From NCBI GenBank assembly GCA_913060595.1, contig CAJXSA010000003.1, positions 1 through 31,040 of the forward strand: a stretch of DNA of 31,040 nt, written 5' to 3'. Of the stretch, positions 1-8,002 are shown one piece after another. A program made the translations under genes and the position numbers. The notes under the pieces are model-generated. The model did not search any database, was not told the origin of the DNA, and saw only the letters and a program-made list of their open reading frames with translations. Origin of the DNA: an uncultured Ignavibacteria bacterium (lineage in GTDB: Bacteria > Bacteroidota > Ignavibacteria > SZUA-365). The stretch's first letter is position 1. Each line of letters starts with the position of its first letter.

Positions 1-1057
1 GGGCAGAGGCATTGCTCTCCAGCGCCGCGGTCAGTTCCGCTTTCTTCGTCTCCGTATCGGATATACGGATCTCATAGTTTTCTTTATCGTTGCGCAGCCG
101 CTCCGCCCGCTGCAGGAGGGAGCGTTCCCGTTCTTCGCTCACGAGCAGCTGCTGTCGCGTCTGATTGATGCCCGTGAGCAGGCTGCCATAGCTTTCACGC
201 TGTGCCTGCAGCCGCGACTCGATTTCCTCTTCTTCGTTTCGATAGGCTTCGAGCAGCGCTTCTTCCTCTCCCATGCGCTGTCCCATGCTGTCGCGAGCCT
301 CTATGGTGCTCTTGAGTCTTTCCTCGAGAGGTTCGAGTCGCCGGAACAGATTGTCGTAGTCACGCTGCATCACGTCGACTTCGAGCACGCGCAGCCGTTC
401 CATGTACTCGTTATATCGCTCGGCCTTCTTGGCCTGCCTGTTGAGCGAGTTGACGGCCTTGCTGACTTCGGCGATGATATCGTCGACGCGGAGCAGGTCC
501 GCTTCCACGTCACTGAGCTTGCGCAGCGCCTCTTTGCGGCGCGCCTTGTATTTCGTTACTCCGGCGGCTTCCTCAAACAGGCGCCGGCGCTCCTCGACCT
601 TGTCGCTGAGTATGGTTTCCACCATTTTCAGCTCGATCACGGAATAGGCGTTCGCGCCCATGCCGGTATCCATGAACAGGTTGAGAATATCCTTCAGACG
701 ACAGGTGGTGCGATTGAGCATGTACTCGCTTTCACCGGATCGAAACACCCTGCGCGTGATGGTCACTTCATTGTAGTCGAGCGGGAGAATACCCCTGTTG
801 TTTTCAATGGTCAGTGACACCTCGGCCAGACCGATGGGCTTGCGCATTTTCGTTCCGTTGAAAATGACGTCTTCCATCTTGTCGCTGCGCAGGGTGGAGT
901 ATCGCTGTTCGCCGAGCGCCCAGCGCAGGGCGTCGACGATATTCGTTTTCCCGCAGCCGTTGGGTCCCACGATGGCGGTGATGCCGTCGTTGAGCACCAC
1001 ATTCGTTTTATTCGCAAAAGACTTGAACCCGAGAATTTCGAGCTTGCTTAAATACAT
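1..1057 (-). CDS. smc: Chromosome segregation protein SMC, N-terminal part (truncated by window edge)
   Basis: This is the first ~352 residues of an SMC ATPase, which forms V-shaped dimers that bind and loop DNA for chromosome condensation and segregation. The ATG is at 1057-1055 and the frame stays open to base 1. The N-terminus carries the SMC opening ILGFKSF, then a Walker A loop GPNGCGKTN near residues 32-40 and the RWALGEQ stretch that follows it. A motif GMGANAYSVIE follows near residue 150, and then a highly charged heptad-rich region that starts the first coiled coil. The hinge, second coil and Walker B half lie outside the window. The upstream GH2-fold gene ends 22 bp away on the same strand, so the two may share a transcript. 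Two parS sites lie 3.1 kb upstream, consistent with ParB-mediated SMC loading in this part of the chromosome (known biology; parAB not seen here). Confidence 0.96.
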   Translation of the reverse strand, partial: MYLSKLEILGFKSFANKTNVVLNDGITAIVGPNGCGKTNIVDALRWALGEQRYSTLRSDKMEDVIFNGTKMRKPIGLAEVSLTIENNRGILPLDYNEVTITRRVFRSGESEYMLNRTTCRLKDILNLFMDTGMGANAYSVIELKMVETILSDKVEERRRLFEEAAGVTKYKARRKEALRKLSDVEADLLRVDDIIAEVSKAVNSLNRQAKKAERYNEYMERLRVLEVDVMQRDYDNLFRRLEPLEERLKSTIEARDSMGQRMGEEEALLEAYRNEEEEIESRLQAQRESYGSLLTGINQTRQQLLVSEERERSLLQRAERLRNDKENYEIRISDTETKKAELTAALESNASA

Positions 1058-1079
1058 GTTCTATCTCAAAAGGGAGGTA

Positions 1080-3725
1080 TCAGGAAATATTCTGCGCGAT
1101 CTGCCACCAGAGATCGACATAGTAGCGCAGGTATGCAAAAACTTCGTATTCGCCGTCGAGGGAAATCAGCCAGACTGCCGCGCCGGCCGCGATGAGCACA
1201 AATCCTGCGGCATAGAAGTACAGCGGTCGCACATCGAACACGATGGCAGTCCCCTTGAGGAAGCGGCTGATGATCCATACATGGAAAATGAAATAGATGA
1301 CAATGGCCACGGGCTCGAGCATCGGCAGGTCGAGTATGCGATACAGCACCATGCCGAAAGGAGCGAGAATAATCATCGGGAGCACGGACCACATGCTGAC
1401 GCTGAACGCATCGAAAAGAAAGACTTTCTTGCGTGTCAGCCACGCGGCGAGACGGAGAAACAGTGCGGAGAGGAGAAGAAGCACGAAGAGGATCAGCGTC
1501 AGCACAAGCGTGTTTTCCAGGGGATTCCACGCGGCATAATTGAGCCACTGCTTCAGCCAGGTCACGTGTATGAACTGGGAGAGGACTTTCTCGACAAGAA
1601 TATTCATGCGCCAGAAATACAGCAGGTTCGCGAACAGCAATGCGGCCGTCAGCGACCCGAGCAGTCCGACCATGGAAGTCTGAAACAGTGAAAGCATGCG
1701 CTGATCGCGGACATCCGCATAGAAATTATAGGGGCGCAGGAAAGAGCGCACCACGTTTTCGCGGAAGCGGCGGAAGAGGTTGTATACTGCGGCGAACACA
1801 AAGATGATCAGGATGCCGAGCACCACAAAGCTCATAGGATGCGATTCTTCGTAGTTGCCTGTGACCAGCACCGGGGCTTTCTCGTTGTTGAAACTGGTCT
1901 TGAGAACATCGTACGCGATGCGTTTCTGGCGGTAGCGATCGACCACACCCGAGGTGGCCGTGTACTGGTGAACCCGGTCCACTGTCATGATGGGACGCGT
2001 GACTGCCCAGTCCGTAAACGAATGAACGATGATGCCGTGATAGTCGAGGTCTCGAACTTCGCGGTAGAGCTGCAGGAAAAATTGTCCCTGCGCATCGATA
2101 GAGCGTGGATCGCTGTAGCCGTTGTAATTATGGATCTGCACCGGGTACATCAGCGAAGAGACGATTACCGGCATCTCACCGCGTCGTTCCGCGAGCGAAG
2201 CCAGCAGTGCCGAAACGGTGGCCGTTGACTGGGGCGCGATGTCGAGTCCGACGAAATCACAATGGGGCGGCAGTTCCGCTGGAAGCGTCGAGGAGAAACT
2301 CACGTATCGCAGCAGCTGGTCGACCTGCGGCACTGCGGCATGCACGTTTTCGAGAAACTCATTGAGCACAGACGAAGCGTGCAGCACAGATCGGGCGAAA
2401 CCGACGGCGACAAGGGACGCATGGTTGTAATCGCGTGCGATCATTTCCCGCAGCACGTTTTTCGCTGACGCCCGGATGCCGACCTTCGCGAGTATTGCAT
2501 CGGGGACATCATGCAGGGGCAGATCATGAAACACCATGATGCCGTAGCGATCACAGAGAGAGAGAAAGAGAGGATGGGGTGAACCGCCGACGAGACGCAC
2601 GGCATTGATGCCGAGGTTTTTCATCATCAGGACATCACGCTCCATCTCATCGACTGAGAGAGTGCGTCCGTGCCGCGGGGAGTCCTCCATGTATGTCACG
2701 GCCTTCAGAAAAGTCGCATTCCCGTTTACCTGCAAACCGCCTTCGCGCATGCGCACGCTGCGAAAACCGATATGCTGCACACTTTCATCAAGAACGATTC
2801 CTCCGCGAAACGTGCGCTGTCTCAGCACGTAAAGATTCGGCGCTTCGGGTGACCAGAGCCGCATCCCTGCCAGCGTCATGGTTATTTCTACCTCGCGGAG
2901 CCGATCCGACTCCACCTCCACGCGCTGCACTTCACTGCCGGCAAGAACAAGACCGGACAGCGGATCCAGGATCTCGATTACATGATTGACGGCAGACCGG
3001 CCGAAGCTGCTTCCCACACCGGAAGTGTCCGTCGGCAGGGAAGAGACTTCACCCGAATTGAGCAGAGCACGGTAACGCAGTGTGATCGGTCGGCCTTCTC
3101 CGCGAACCTCCGTTGATACGTACGACTCCTGCACCCAGACGCCGCGATGCGCGACGATGCCGATGTCATGCACGATGCCACCGTAGTTCAGCCGATCCCA
3201 GAGCTGCTCATACAACGGCACGGTCTCGTGCGTATCGAGTTTGTTGTGCACCGTTATTTCAATCGTGTTTTTTCCCGGTCGAATAATTCCCGGTGAAACC
3301 TTGAAATGGAACGACGTCAGTCCGGCATGTTTTCCGATAAACTGACCGTTTATACTTATTTCACAGTAATACGAAATGCTCAGGGCCACGATCTGAAAAA
3401 CCGATGAGGACGCCACCGAGCGAGGGACAGTGAAATCTCGCCGAAACACCAGGTGATGCTGTCCGCTGAAGGAGGACGGCACGCTCACTCCTCTCCACTG
3501 TTCCGAATCCTGCTCACGGTACTCCCATGCACCGTTCAAATCGATTATATCTCGATGAACGGTGGGGGACAGTATCCCCATGCTCATATCCGTGGGTATG
3601 CTGCGGCGCTGTTCGAAAAAGGTCGGCTGTGCCGCAGCAGGCAATGCGAGCACGCACGACAGCAGCAGAAGCAGGGCGACGCTGCGGCGCACATGTTTGG
3701 GGAGGAAATGATCACTATGCTGCAT
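1080..3725 (-). CDS. Secreted GH2-fold protein with degenerate active site and C-terminal multi-helix membrane domain
   Basis: The frame is open from 3884, but I place the start at the ATG at 3725-3723 because it is followed at once by a signal peptide (LLLLLSCVLALPAAAQ); this gives 881 residues. Residues ~55-200 look like the GH2 jelly-roll sugar-binding domain (DLNGAWEYRE, FRRDF), ~200-325 the Ig-like domain, and ~330-610 the TIM-barrel. Key catalytic residues are missing. The usual NHPSV..W...NE acid/base motif reads NHASLVAVGFARS (NE replaced by RS, residues 445-446), and the usual TEYG nucleophile motif reads SSL (523-525). Residues ~631-855 form about six hydrophobic helices that a normal GH2 enzyme lacks. 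It is therefore probably a non-catalytic, inner-membrane-anchored carbohydrate- or ligand-binding protein with the GH2 part outside the cytoplasm. It lies directly upstream of smc on the same strand. The fold call is fairly firm; the function is unknown. Confidence 0.82.
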   Translation of the reverse strand: MQHSDHFLPKHVRRSVALLLLLSCVLALPAAAQPTFFEQRRSIPTDMSMGILSPTVHRDIIDLNGAWEYREQDSEQWRGVSVPSSFSGQHHLVFRRDFTVPRSVASSSVFQIVALSISYYCEISINGQFIGKHAGLTSFHFKVSPGIIRPGKNTIEITVHNKLDTHETVPLYEQLWDRLNYGGIVHDIGIVAHRGVWVQESYVSTEVRGEGRPITLRYRALLNSGEVSSLPTDTSGVGSSFGRSAVNHVIEILDPLSGLVLAGSEVQRVEVESDRLREVEITMTLAGMRLWSPEAPNLYVLRQRTFRGGIVLDESVQHIGFRSVRMREGGLQVNGNATFLKAVTYMEDSPRHGRTLSVDEMERDVLMMKNLGINAVRLVGGSPHPLFLSLCDRYGIMVFHDLPLHDVPDAILAKVGIRASAKNVLREMIARDYNHASLVAVGFARSVLHASSVLNEFLENVHAAVPQVDQLLRYVSFSSTLPAELPPHCDFVGLDIAPQSTATVSALLASLAERRGEMPVIVSSLMYPVQIHNYNGYSDPRSIDAQGQFFLQLYREVRDLDYHGIIVHSFTDWAVTRPIMTVDRVHQYTATSGVVDRYRQKRIAYDVLKTSFNNEKAPVLVTGNYEESHPMSFVVLGILIIFVFAAVYNLFRRFRENVVRSFLRPYNFYADVRDQRMLSLFQTSMVGLLGSLTAALLFANLLYFWRMNILVEKVLSQFIHVTWLKQWLNYAAWNPLENTLVLTLILFVLLLLSALFLRLAAWLTRKKVFLFDAFSVSMWSVLPMIILAPFGMVLYRILDLPMLEPVAIVIYFIFHVWIISRFLKGTAIVFDVRPLYFYAAGFVLIAAGAAVWLISLDGEYEVFAYLRYYVDLWWQIAQNIS

Positions 3726-4140
3726 AGATGCTACCGTATAATGATGCAAGAGAGTAAATTTACGAAACCATGCCCAAGGAACAAAGCGGAAATCCGTTCG
3801 CCAGAACAGGTTTGCCGTCCTTTTCCCGTGCTGCGGCCCTATGGTTGCGGACGATACAGCAGCATGCCGGGAATCGGTGATCATACTACCGCGGCAGACA
3901 CCATGTCATTAATAAACAACTACATAGACAAAAGACGCCTCGATATTACACCCGACATGACACCTGATCAGCACCGCATCGGAAAACCCACATGGAGGAC
4001 GGTTCACCAACCACACGAGCTCAGTTCGAACACACACAGTCTAAAAAACGAACCTGGGTGGATTGCGGACTTGAAGTAATATTCCCTGACGTATGTATTT
4101 ACCCATGCGATTTGACATTGTGATGCGTTTGAAACGTGAC
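3726..4140. other. Intergenic region between yidC terminator/parS and the GH2-fold gene
   Basis: This stretch of about 415 bases holds no gene I can support. An open plus-strand frame runs through it from inside the GH2-fold gene but has no family resemblance and is antisense to a real gene at its 5' end. The part next to 3725 should carry the promoter of the minus-strand GH2-fold gene. A TTGCAT ... TATACG pair can be read just upstream of its ATG, but the match is too poor to call. The last ~60 bases before 4141 are AT-richer than the rest. Confidence 0.5.
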
Positions 4141-4156
4141 TGTTTCACGTGAAACA
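4141..4156. promoter_or_regulatory. parS site 1 (ParB-binding centromere-like sequence)
   Basis: The 16-bp palindrome TGTTTCACGTGAAACA is an exact match to the widely conserved bacterial parS core, which ParB binds and spreads from and which recruits SMC. A second exact copy lies 45 bp away (centre to centre) at 4186-4201. Two perfect copies this close are very unlikely by chance. The position, within ~22 kb of dnaA and ~3 kb of smc, fits the known clustering of parS sites near the origin. No parA or parB gene is in the window. Confidence 0.93.
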
Positions 4157-4186
4157 AAAAGAAACCCCCTCCGTTGGGAGGGGGTT
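4157..4186 (-). terminator. Rho-independent terminator of the rpmH-rnpA-yidD-yidC cluster, between two parS sites
   Basis: A 10-bp perfect stem pairs 4163-4172 (AACCCCCTCC) with 4177-4186 (GGAGGGGGTT) around a 4-base loop. Read on the minus strand, the stem is followed by TTTCTTTTTGTTTC, a good U-tract. It lies 22 bp after the yidC stop codon. Base 4186 is shared between the hairpin and the second parS site, and the U-tract runs into the first. Confidence 0.88.
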
Positions 4187-4201
4187 GTTTCACGTGAAAC
4201 A
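4186..4201. promoter_or_regulatory. parS site 2 (ParB-binding centromere-like sequence)
   Basis: This is a second exact copy of TGTTTCACGTGAAACA, overlapping the base of the terminator stem by one base and ending 7 bp before the yidC stop codon. ParB bound here would sit on the 3' end of the yidC transcription unit. See site 1 for the consensus. Confidence 0.93.
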
Positions 4202-4208
4202 CGTTGTC

Positions 4209-6113
4209 TCAGAATTTCTTCTTCCGGTTTGCTTTCTTCATCTTCTCCTGCTCCTTCGCCTTTTCCTGCATGGAGGCGAGAGTGCGTTCCGTCCAGCCGC
4301 TCTTCTTCTTGCCTCCTTTCGGAGTCACTTTCGTCAGCGGCTCATCCGCATGCCGTTTGTTGATCAGGTACTGCTGACCGATGGACAGGATATTGAACAT
4401 GAAGTAGTAAAGGTTCAGACCGGAGGGGAAGGAGTTGAACAGAAGCCAGAACATCACGGGCATGATGTAGACCATGGTCTTCTGCCGCGGATCCTTGACA
4501 GACATCTTCTGCTGAATGAACATTGTTGCTGCCATCATCAAAGCCAGGCCGCTGATGAAGCTCATGCCGAGCACGGGAATTTTCACAGGGAGGTCGATAA
4601 GGATGTCAGGCGCCGAGAGATCCGTCATCCAGAGCATGAAAGGTTCATGCCGCAGCTCGATAGTAGAGCGGAATATAGTAAAGAGGGCGAAGAGAATCGG
4701 CATCTGCAGCGCCATCGGCAGACACCCGCCGGCCGGATTCACTCCGTACTCTTTATAGAGTTTCATCATCTCCGTATTCTGTCGCTGCTGATCATCCTTG
4801 TACTTCTCACGCATCTCAGTGATCATAGGCTGCAGCTTCTGCATTTTCTGCATGGAACGCATGCTGCTCTTCGTCAGCGGATACAGGATGAGCTTGACAA
4901 TGATGGAGAAAATGATGATGACGATACCGTAGTTCGGGATGAAGCTGTGGAGAAAACCGAACAGCGGCATGACAAAGTATTCTGAGAAAGGCCGAACCAC
5001 GAACTCCCATCCCAGGCTGAGAATCTGCTCGAGTCCTTCATGCTGCTCCTTCAGCAGATCGTAATCCATCGGTCCAATGAAAATGGTGAAGTTGGACACC
5101 TCCCGGTTTTTTCCCCGGTACTTCACCTTTATACCTGCCTCGTAAAGCTCACGCTGACCCTCATTCGGCTGCGGTGCCATTATTCCCTCAATGTACGCAC
5201 CGTTCCCCGTGAAACCGTCTCTCGTTATCAGGGCAGAGAGAAAGTACTTATTATTGATGGCGATCCATTCTGTTTCTCCCTGCAGGTTTTCCTTGAGTCG
5301 TTCTTCGGCGTCATCCGCATTGAAGTAACTCCTGTTGTCATCCACGTATACATTCGTCTCGGAGAAGCTGGCCTCTTCGACGCTGTTCCGTTCGGAATGA
5401 GCGGGGGAGTGAATGGTTACCTGGTATTCATAGTTCGCTATGACCTCGCTCATGTTGATCATCTCAACATCCATGTCGACATTGTAGCTGCCGTTTCGAA
5501 CGACATACCGCTTCACCATTGCGATGCTGTCACCGCGTATCGGTAGCACCGCCTCGACAGTATAGGTCATGGAATCGGAAAGCGTCACAGAACCGTTTTC
5601 CGGGTACTCTTTATATCGGAAATAAAGATCTTTTGTATCTATAAACCGCCCGTCAGAGCTGGCGAACACGACGTTGTAGTCGCTCTGCCTGCTCCAGTCG
5701 ATCAGCTGCAGGGGATTGTCGCGCCACGTCGTGAAGTTATTCAGCGTCCAGCGCCTGATGCTTCCACCCTTGCTGGCGAACACGACGTTGAATTTATCCG
5801 TCTTCACGGTGAATGTGTTGTCAGCCCCGTCTCCAAGGTGTGAGAACCACTTTCCATAGCGCAGGTCACCCGAACCGGCGGCGGTGCTGTCCTCATCCGC
5901 AGCAGCGAGCGCTCCATCAGCGGATGCAGCGTCGGTGACCGCCTCATCGGTTCCGTTTTCAGGGGACTTCGTTTCCTGCGCCGCCTGCTCCTGCGCCTGC
6001 TGTTCGGCGTTCTGCTGTTTCTGGATTTCTTCCGGCGATGGCGCCGTGTAAAACATCCATGCCACGAATAGGATGGCGATGATGATGAATCCGATGATGG
6101 CTTGTCTGTCCAT
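4209..6113 (-). CDS. yidC: Membrane protein insertase YidC (Oxa1/Alb3 family)
   Basis: YidC inserts proteins into the inner membrane, alone or with SecYEG, and helps fold membrane complexes. The 634 residues have the Gram-negative layout. There is an N-terminal anchor at ~5-22, then a short Gln/Glu/Ala-rich linker, then a large periplasmic beta domain (~residues 90-340). The C-terminal Oxa1 core of five helices starts near 375 and includes a cytoplasmic charged hairpin (SMRSMQKMQKLQPMITEMREKY) and the NPAGGCLPMALQMPILFALF segment. The tail is very basic (KKKSGWTERTL ... KKANRKKKF), typical of YidC proteins that contact ribosomes. The ATG at 6113 follows the yidD stop by 27 bp; upstream is A-rich with no clear Shine-Dalgarno. 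It is the last gene of the rpmH-rnpA-yidD-yidC cluster and is followed by a strong terminator. Confidence 0.98.
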   Translation of the reverse strand: MDRQAIIGFIIIAILFVAWMFYTAPSPEEIQKQQNAEQQAQEQAAQETKSPENGTDEAVTDAASADGALAAADEDSTAAGSGDLRYGKWFSHLGDGADNTFTVKTDKFNVVFASKGGSIRRWTLNNFTTWRDNPLQLIDWSRQSDYNVVFASSDGRFIDTKDLYFRYKEYPENGSVTLSDSMTYTVEAVLPIRGDSIAMVKRYVVRNGSYNVDMDVEMINMSEVIANYEYQVTIHSPAHSERNSVEEASFSETNVYVDDNRSYFNADDAEERLKENLQGETEWIAINNKYFLSALITRDGFTGNGAYIEGIMAPQPNEGQRELYEAGIKVKYRGKNREVSNFTIFIGPMDYDLLKEQHEGLEQILSLGWEFVVRPFSEYFVMPLFGFLHSFIPNYGIVIIIFSIIVKLILYPLTKSSMRSMQKMQKLQPMITEMREKYKDDQQRQNTEMMKLYKEYGVNPAGGCLPMALQMPILFALFTIFRSTIELRHEPFMLWMTDLSAPDILIDLPVKIPVLGMSFISGLALMMAATMFIQQKMSVKDPRQKTMVYIMPVMFWLLFNSFPSGLNLYYFMFNILSIGQQYLINKRHADEPLTKVTPKGGKKKSGWTERTLASMQEKAKEQEKMKKANRKKKF

Positions 6114-6140
6114 GCTTACATCTTTTTGTTTTTATTGGTT

Positions 6141-6362
6141 TTACGGGACAGGATCATACCCGCCTTCATTCCAGGGGTGGCAGCGAAGTATGCGCTTCGC
6201 TCCCAGCCAGCTTCCTTTTGCCGGACCGTGCTTTTCGATGGCTTCCATCGTGTATGTTGAGCAAGTGGGATAAAACCGGCAGGAGGGCGGAAACAGAGGA
6301 GATATCGCCATTTTGTAGAAGCGAATCAGGAAAACAAGTACTGCGGAAATGGCCCGTTTCAT
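6141..6362 (-). CDS. yidD: Membrane protein insertion efficiency factor YidD
   Basis: This is a 73-residue protein with the characteristic YidD signature: an amphipathic N-terminal helix ([23 protein letters not shown]), conserved Cys residues in [11 protein letters not shown], and the [12 protein letters not shown] ending. YidD assists YidC-dependent insertion at the inner face of the cytoplasmic membrane (known from the family). Its ATG overlaps the rnpA stop codon by 4 bp (ATGA), so translation is probably coupled, and yidC starts 27 bp after its TAA. Confidence 0.97.
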   Translation of the reverse strand: MKRAISAVLVFLIRFYKMAISPLFPPSCRFYPTCSTYTMEAIEKHGPAKGSWLGAKRILRCHPWNEGGYDPVP

Positions 6363-6775
6363 GATGCCTGCAGTTTCTTCTCGAGTCCGGTGAGAATGGA
6401 ATGCATTGCCTGATCGACCTCGGCGTAGCCGATCGAATGATCGAACGCGCGCGCGTTCAGGAGAAAGACACAGCGCAATGCGATGTGATGACGTGTGCAG
6501 AACAGCCGCAATGCGCCGTTCCTCTGCCGATACGTTTCACGCAGAAGCCGTCGAGCCCTGTTGCGCTGCACCGACGACCGTGCCTTTCTAACAGCAAATC
6601 CCACCGTACACTGGTACGGTGGGATTTCCCGCTGTATATCATAGTAACATCGAACATTACCGCTCTGGACGTACCTTCCGCGGGAAAGCACGCGCCCGAA
6701 TGCCCGATATCCGCGAAGGATTTCAGATTTTGAAAATCGATGACGGGGCGTGTTATCGATGCTGGGGTTCGTCAC
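6359..6775 (-). CDS. rnpA: Ribonuclease P protein component
   Basis: RnpA is the small basic protein that binds RNase P RNA and helps it mature tRNA 5' ends. The core starts at [25 protein letters not shown] and carries the family RNR motif as [17 protein letters not shown]. No ATG, GTG or TTG exists in frame between the rpmH stop and this core, so rnpA must begin inside rpmH. I choose the GTG at 6775-6773 (138 residues, 23-bp overlap). An ATG at 6817 would add 14 residues and give a 65-bp overlap. The 3' end overlaps yidD by 4 bp. A 16-bp CG-rich palindrome lies inside the gene at 6443-6458. Confidence 0.93.
   Translation of the reverse strand: MTNPSIDNTPRHRFSKSEILRGYRAFGRVLSRGRYVQSGNVRCYYDIQREIPPYQCTVGFAVRKARSSVQRNRARRLLRETYRQRNGALRLFCTRHHIALRCVFLLNARAFDHSIGYAEVDQAMHSILTGLEKKLQAS
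6443..6458. repeat. 16-bp perfect CG-alternating palindrome in rnpA
   Basis: GAACGCGCGCGCGTTC is its own reverse complement. It consists of alternating C and G flanked by GAA/TTC and is in the coding sequence of rnpA. It resembles in style, though not in full sequence, the longer palindrome inside dnaA. It may be chance in a GC-rich genome. Confidence 0.6.
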
Positions 6776-6908
6776 TGACAGTGAGTTTCCAGCGGCCCTT
6801 CGCGCGCCTTCTCGCAAGCAGCTTGCGTCCGTTCTTGGTTGCCATGCGGGCGCGGAAACCGTGCTTGTTCCTTCTCTTGCGATTGCTGGGCTGAAATGTA
6901 CGTTTCAT
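6753..6908 (-). CDS. rpmH: Large ribosomal subunit protein bL34
   Basis: This is a 51-residue, strongly basic protein with the textbook L34 sequence: [20 protein letters not shown], then [20 protein letters not shown]. It ends in a short family-variable tail ([11 protein letters not shown]). It is a structural protein of the 50S subunit. ATG at 6908-6906, TAA at 6755-6753. It is the first gene of the rpmH-rnpA-yidD-yidC cluster, a nearly universal order in bacteria. dnaA, usually its divergent neighbour, is ~18 kb away here. The tail codons are also read in another frame as the rnpA N-terminus. Confidence 0.98.
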   Translation of the reverse strand: MKRTFQPSNRKRRNKHGFRARMATKNGRKLLARRRAKGRWKLTVSDEPQHR

Positions 6909-6947
6909 GATGGATCGATTCTTTTGATGATATTCCTTACAGAACTA

Positions 6948-6979
6948 CAAAGTTATGGATATCCGATGCTAAAAATCAA
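6948..6979 (-). promoter_or_regulatory. Possible Bacteroidota-type promoter for rpmH
   Basis: On the minus strand TAACTTTG (6955-6948) matches the Bacteroidota -7 consensus TAnnTTTG exactly. TTG (6979-6977) lies 21 bases upstream, close to the usual -33 spacing. The distance to the rpmH ATG is about 40 bases. A match this short can occur by chance; position and family lineage make it plausible. Confidence 0.42.
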
Positions 6980-6988
6980 GTGGAAAGC

Positions 6989-8002
6989 TCATGATTTTCT
7001 GCGCAGGATATAGATGAACACGGGGGCACCGAGCGCTGCAGTGACGGCACCCACGGGCAGCTCGGCGGGTGCGAGAAGGCTTCGCGCCACGATGTCAGAA
7101 ATTATCAGGAAGGACGCACCCGTCAGAAATGACGCGGGCAGCAGCAGGCGGTGGTCCGGACCGAACAGCCGCCGGCACACATGCGGAATAATCAGTCCGA
7201 CGAATCCAATCGCACCGGAGAAACTCACAACGGCGGCGGTTATCATCGAGGCGGTCGCGTAGAGCAGCAGCGTCGTTCCGCGCGTGGGAACACCGAGATG
7301 CCCGGCAGCCGCGCTGCCGAGCGCCAGCACATTCATGCGGCCAGCAAGAAACAGCGCGAGAACACCCAGGGGCAGTACGATGGGGAGCAGGATGAGGACC
7401 TCAACCATGGTCGCGTTTCCGAGGTAGCCGATCAGCCAGTAGAGCGCGCTGCGAACGGGCCGGTCGAGCGTGGAAACGAGCGCCAGGATAATGGCCGAAA
7501 GGAATGCGCCTATCATGACGCCGCTCAGGAGAAGCGTGTTGTCCTGCACCCGGCCGCGGGCTCCGAGTCCGTAAACGGTAATGACGACGATCGCGGCACC
7601 GACGAACGCGGCGAGCGGCTGCGCAAACAGTGCCATGCCGCTGATGCCGGTGGCGATCGCGATCAGCGCGCCGACAGATGCGCCGCCGGATACACCGAGG
7701 ATGTAAGGATCCGCCAGCACATTTCGCAACAGTACCTGGAAAATCGCTCCCGCCAGGGAAAGCCCGCCGCCGACGAGAAGCGCGAGCAGCATGCGTGGGA
7801 GTCGCACATCGTGAAGCACGGTATATGCCGGATCCGCGGCTGCAGCGTCATCGGGAGAAAGAAAAAGAAAGCGCAGTATCCCCGGGAAATCAAGATCGTA
7901 CGCTCCCACACGCAGACCCAGTGCGGCGCTGAAACCGAGCAGCAGTGTCAGCAGAGCAATGACACGCAGGTACTTCGCGGGGGTCAGGTGATCATGCGCC
8001 AC
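6989..8002 (-). CDS. FecCD/BtuC-family ABC transporter permease (iron-siderophore, heme or cobalamin type)
   Basis: A 337-residue polytopic membrane protein of the FecCD family, which forms the channel of type II ABC importers for siderophores, heme or vitamin B12. Family motifs include RLPRMLLALLVGGGLSLAGA, the LADPYILGVSGGASVGA segment, and near the end GAIGFVGLIIPHVCRRLFGPDHR, the loop that contacts the ATPase. About ten hydrophobic helices can be read. The start is a GTG at 8002 lying inside obg (19-bp overlap), so translation is probably coupled to obg. No ATP-binding subunit, binding protein or TonB receptor is in the window, so the substrate cannot be assigned. The next gene downstream on the strand is rpmH. 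Confidence 0.92.
   Translation of the reverse strand: MAHDHLTPAKYLRVIALLTLLLGFSAALGLRVGAYDLDFPGILRFLFLSPDDAAAADPAYTVLHDVRLPRMLLALLVGGGLSLAGAIFQVLLRNVLADPYILGVSGGASVGALIAIATGISGMALFAQPLAAFVGAAIVVITVYGLGARGRVQDNTLLLSGVMIGAFLSAIILALVSTLDRPVRSALYWLIGYLGNATMVEVLILLPIVLPLGVLALFLAGRMNVLALGSAAAGHLGVPTRGTTLLLYATASMITAAVVSFSGAIGFVGLIIPHVCRRLFGPDHRLLLPASFLTGASFLIISDIVARSLLAPAELPVGAVTAALGAPVFIYILRRKS

Noticed and set aside
3453..4079. 208-residue plus-strand frame spanning the GH2-fold start and the gap
   Set aside because: Starts inside the real gene on the opposite strand; composition is irregular and nothing family-like is seen.
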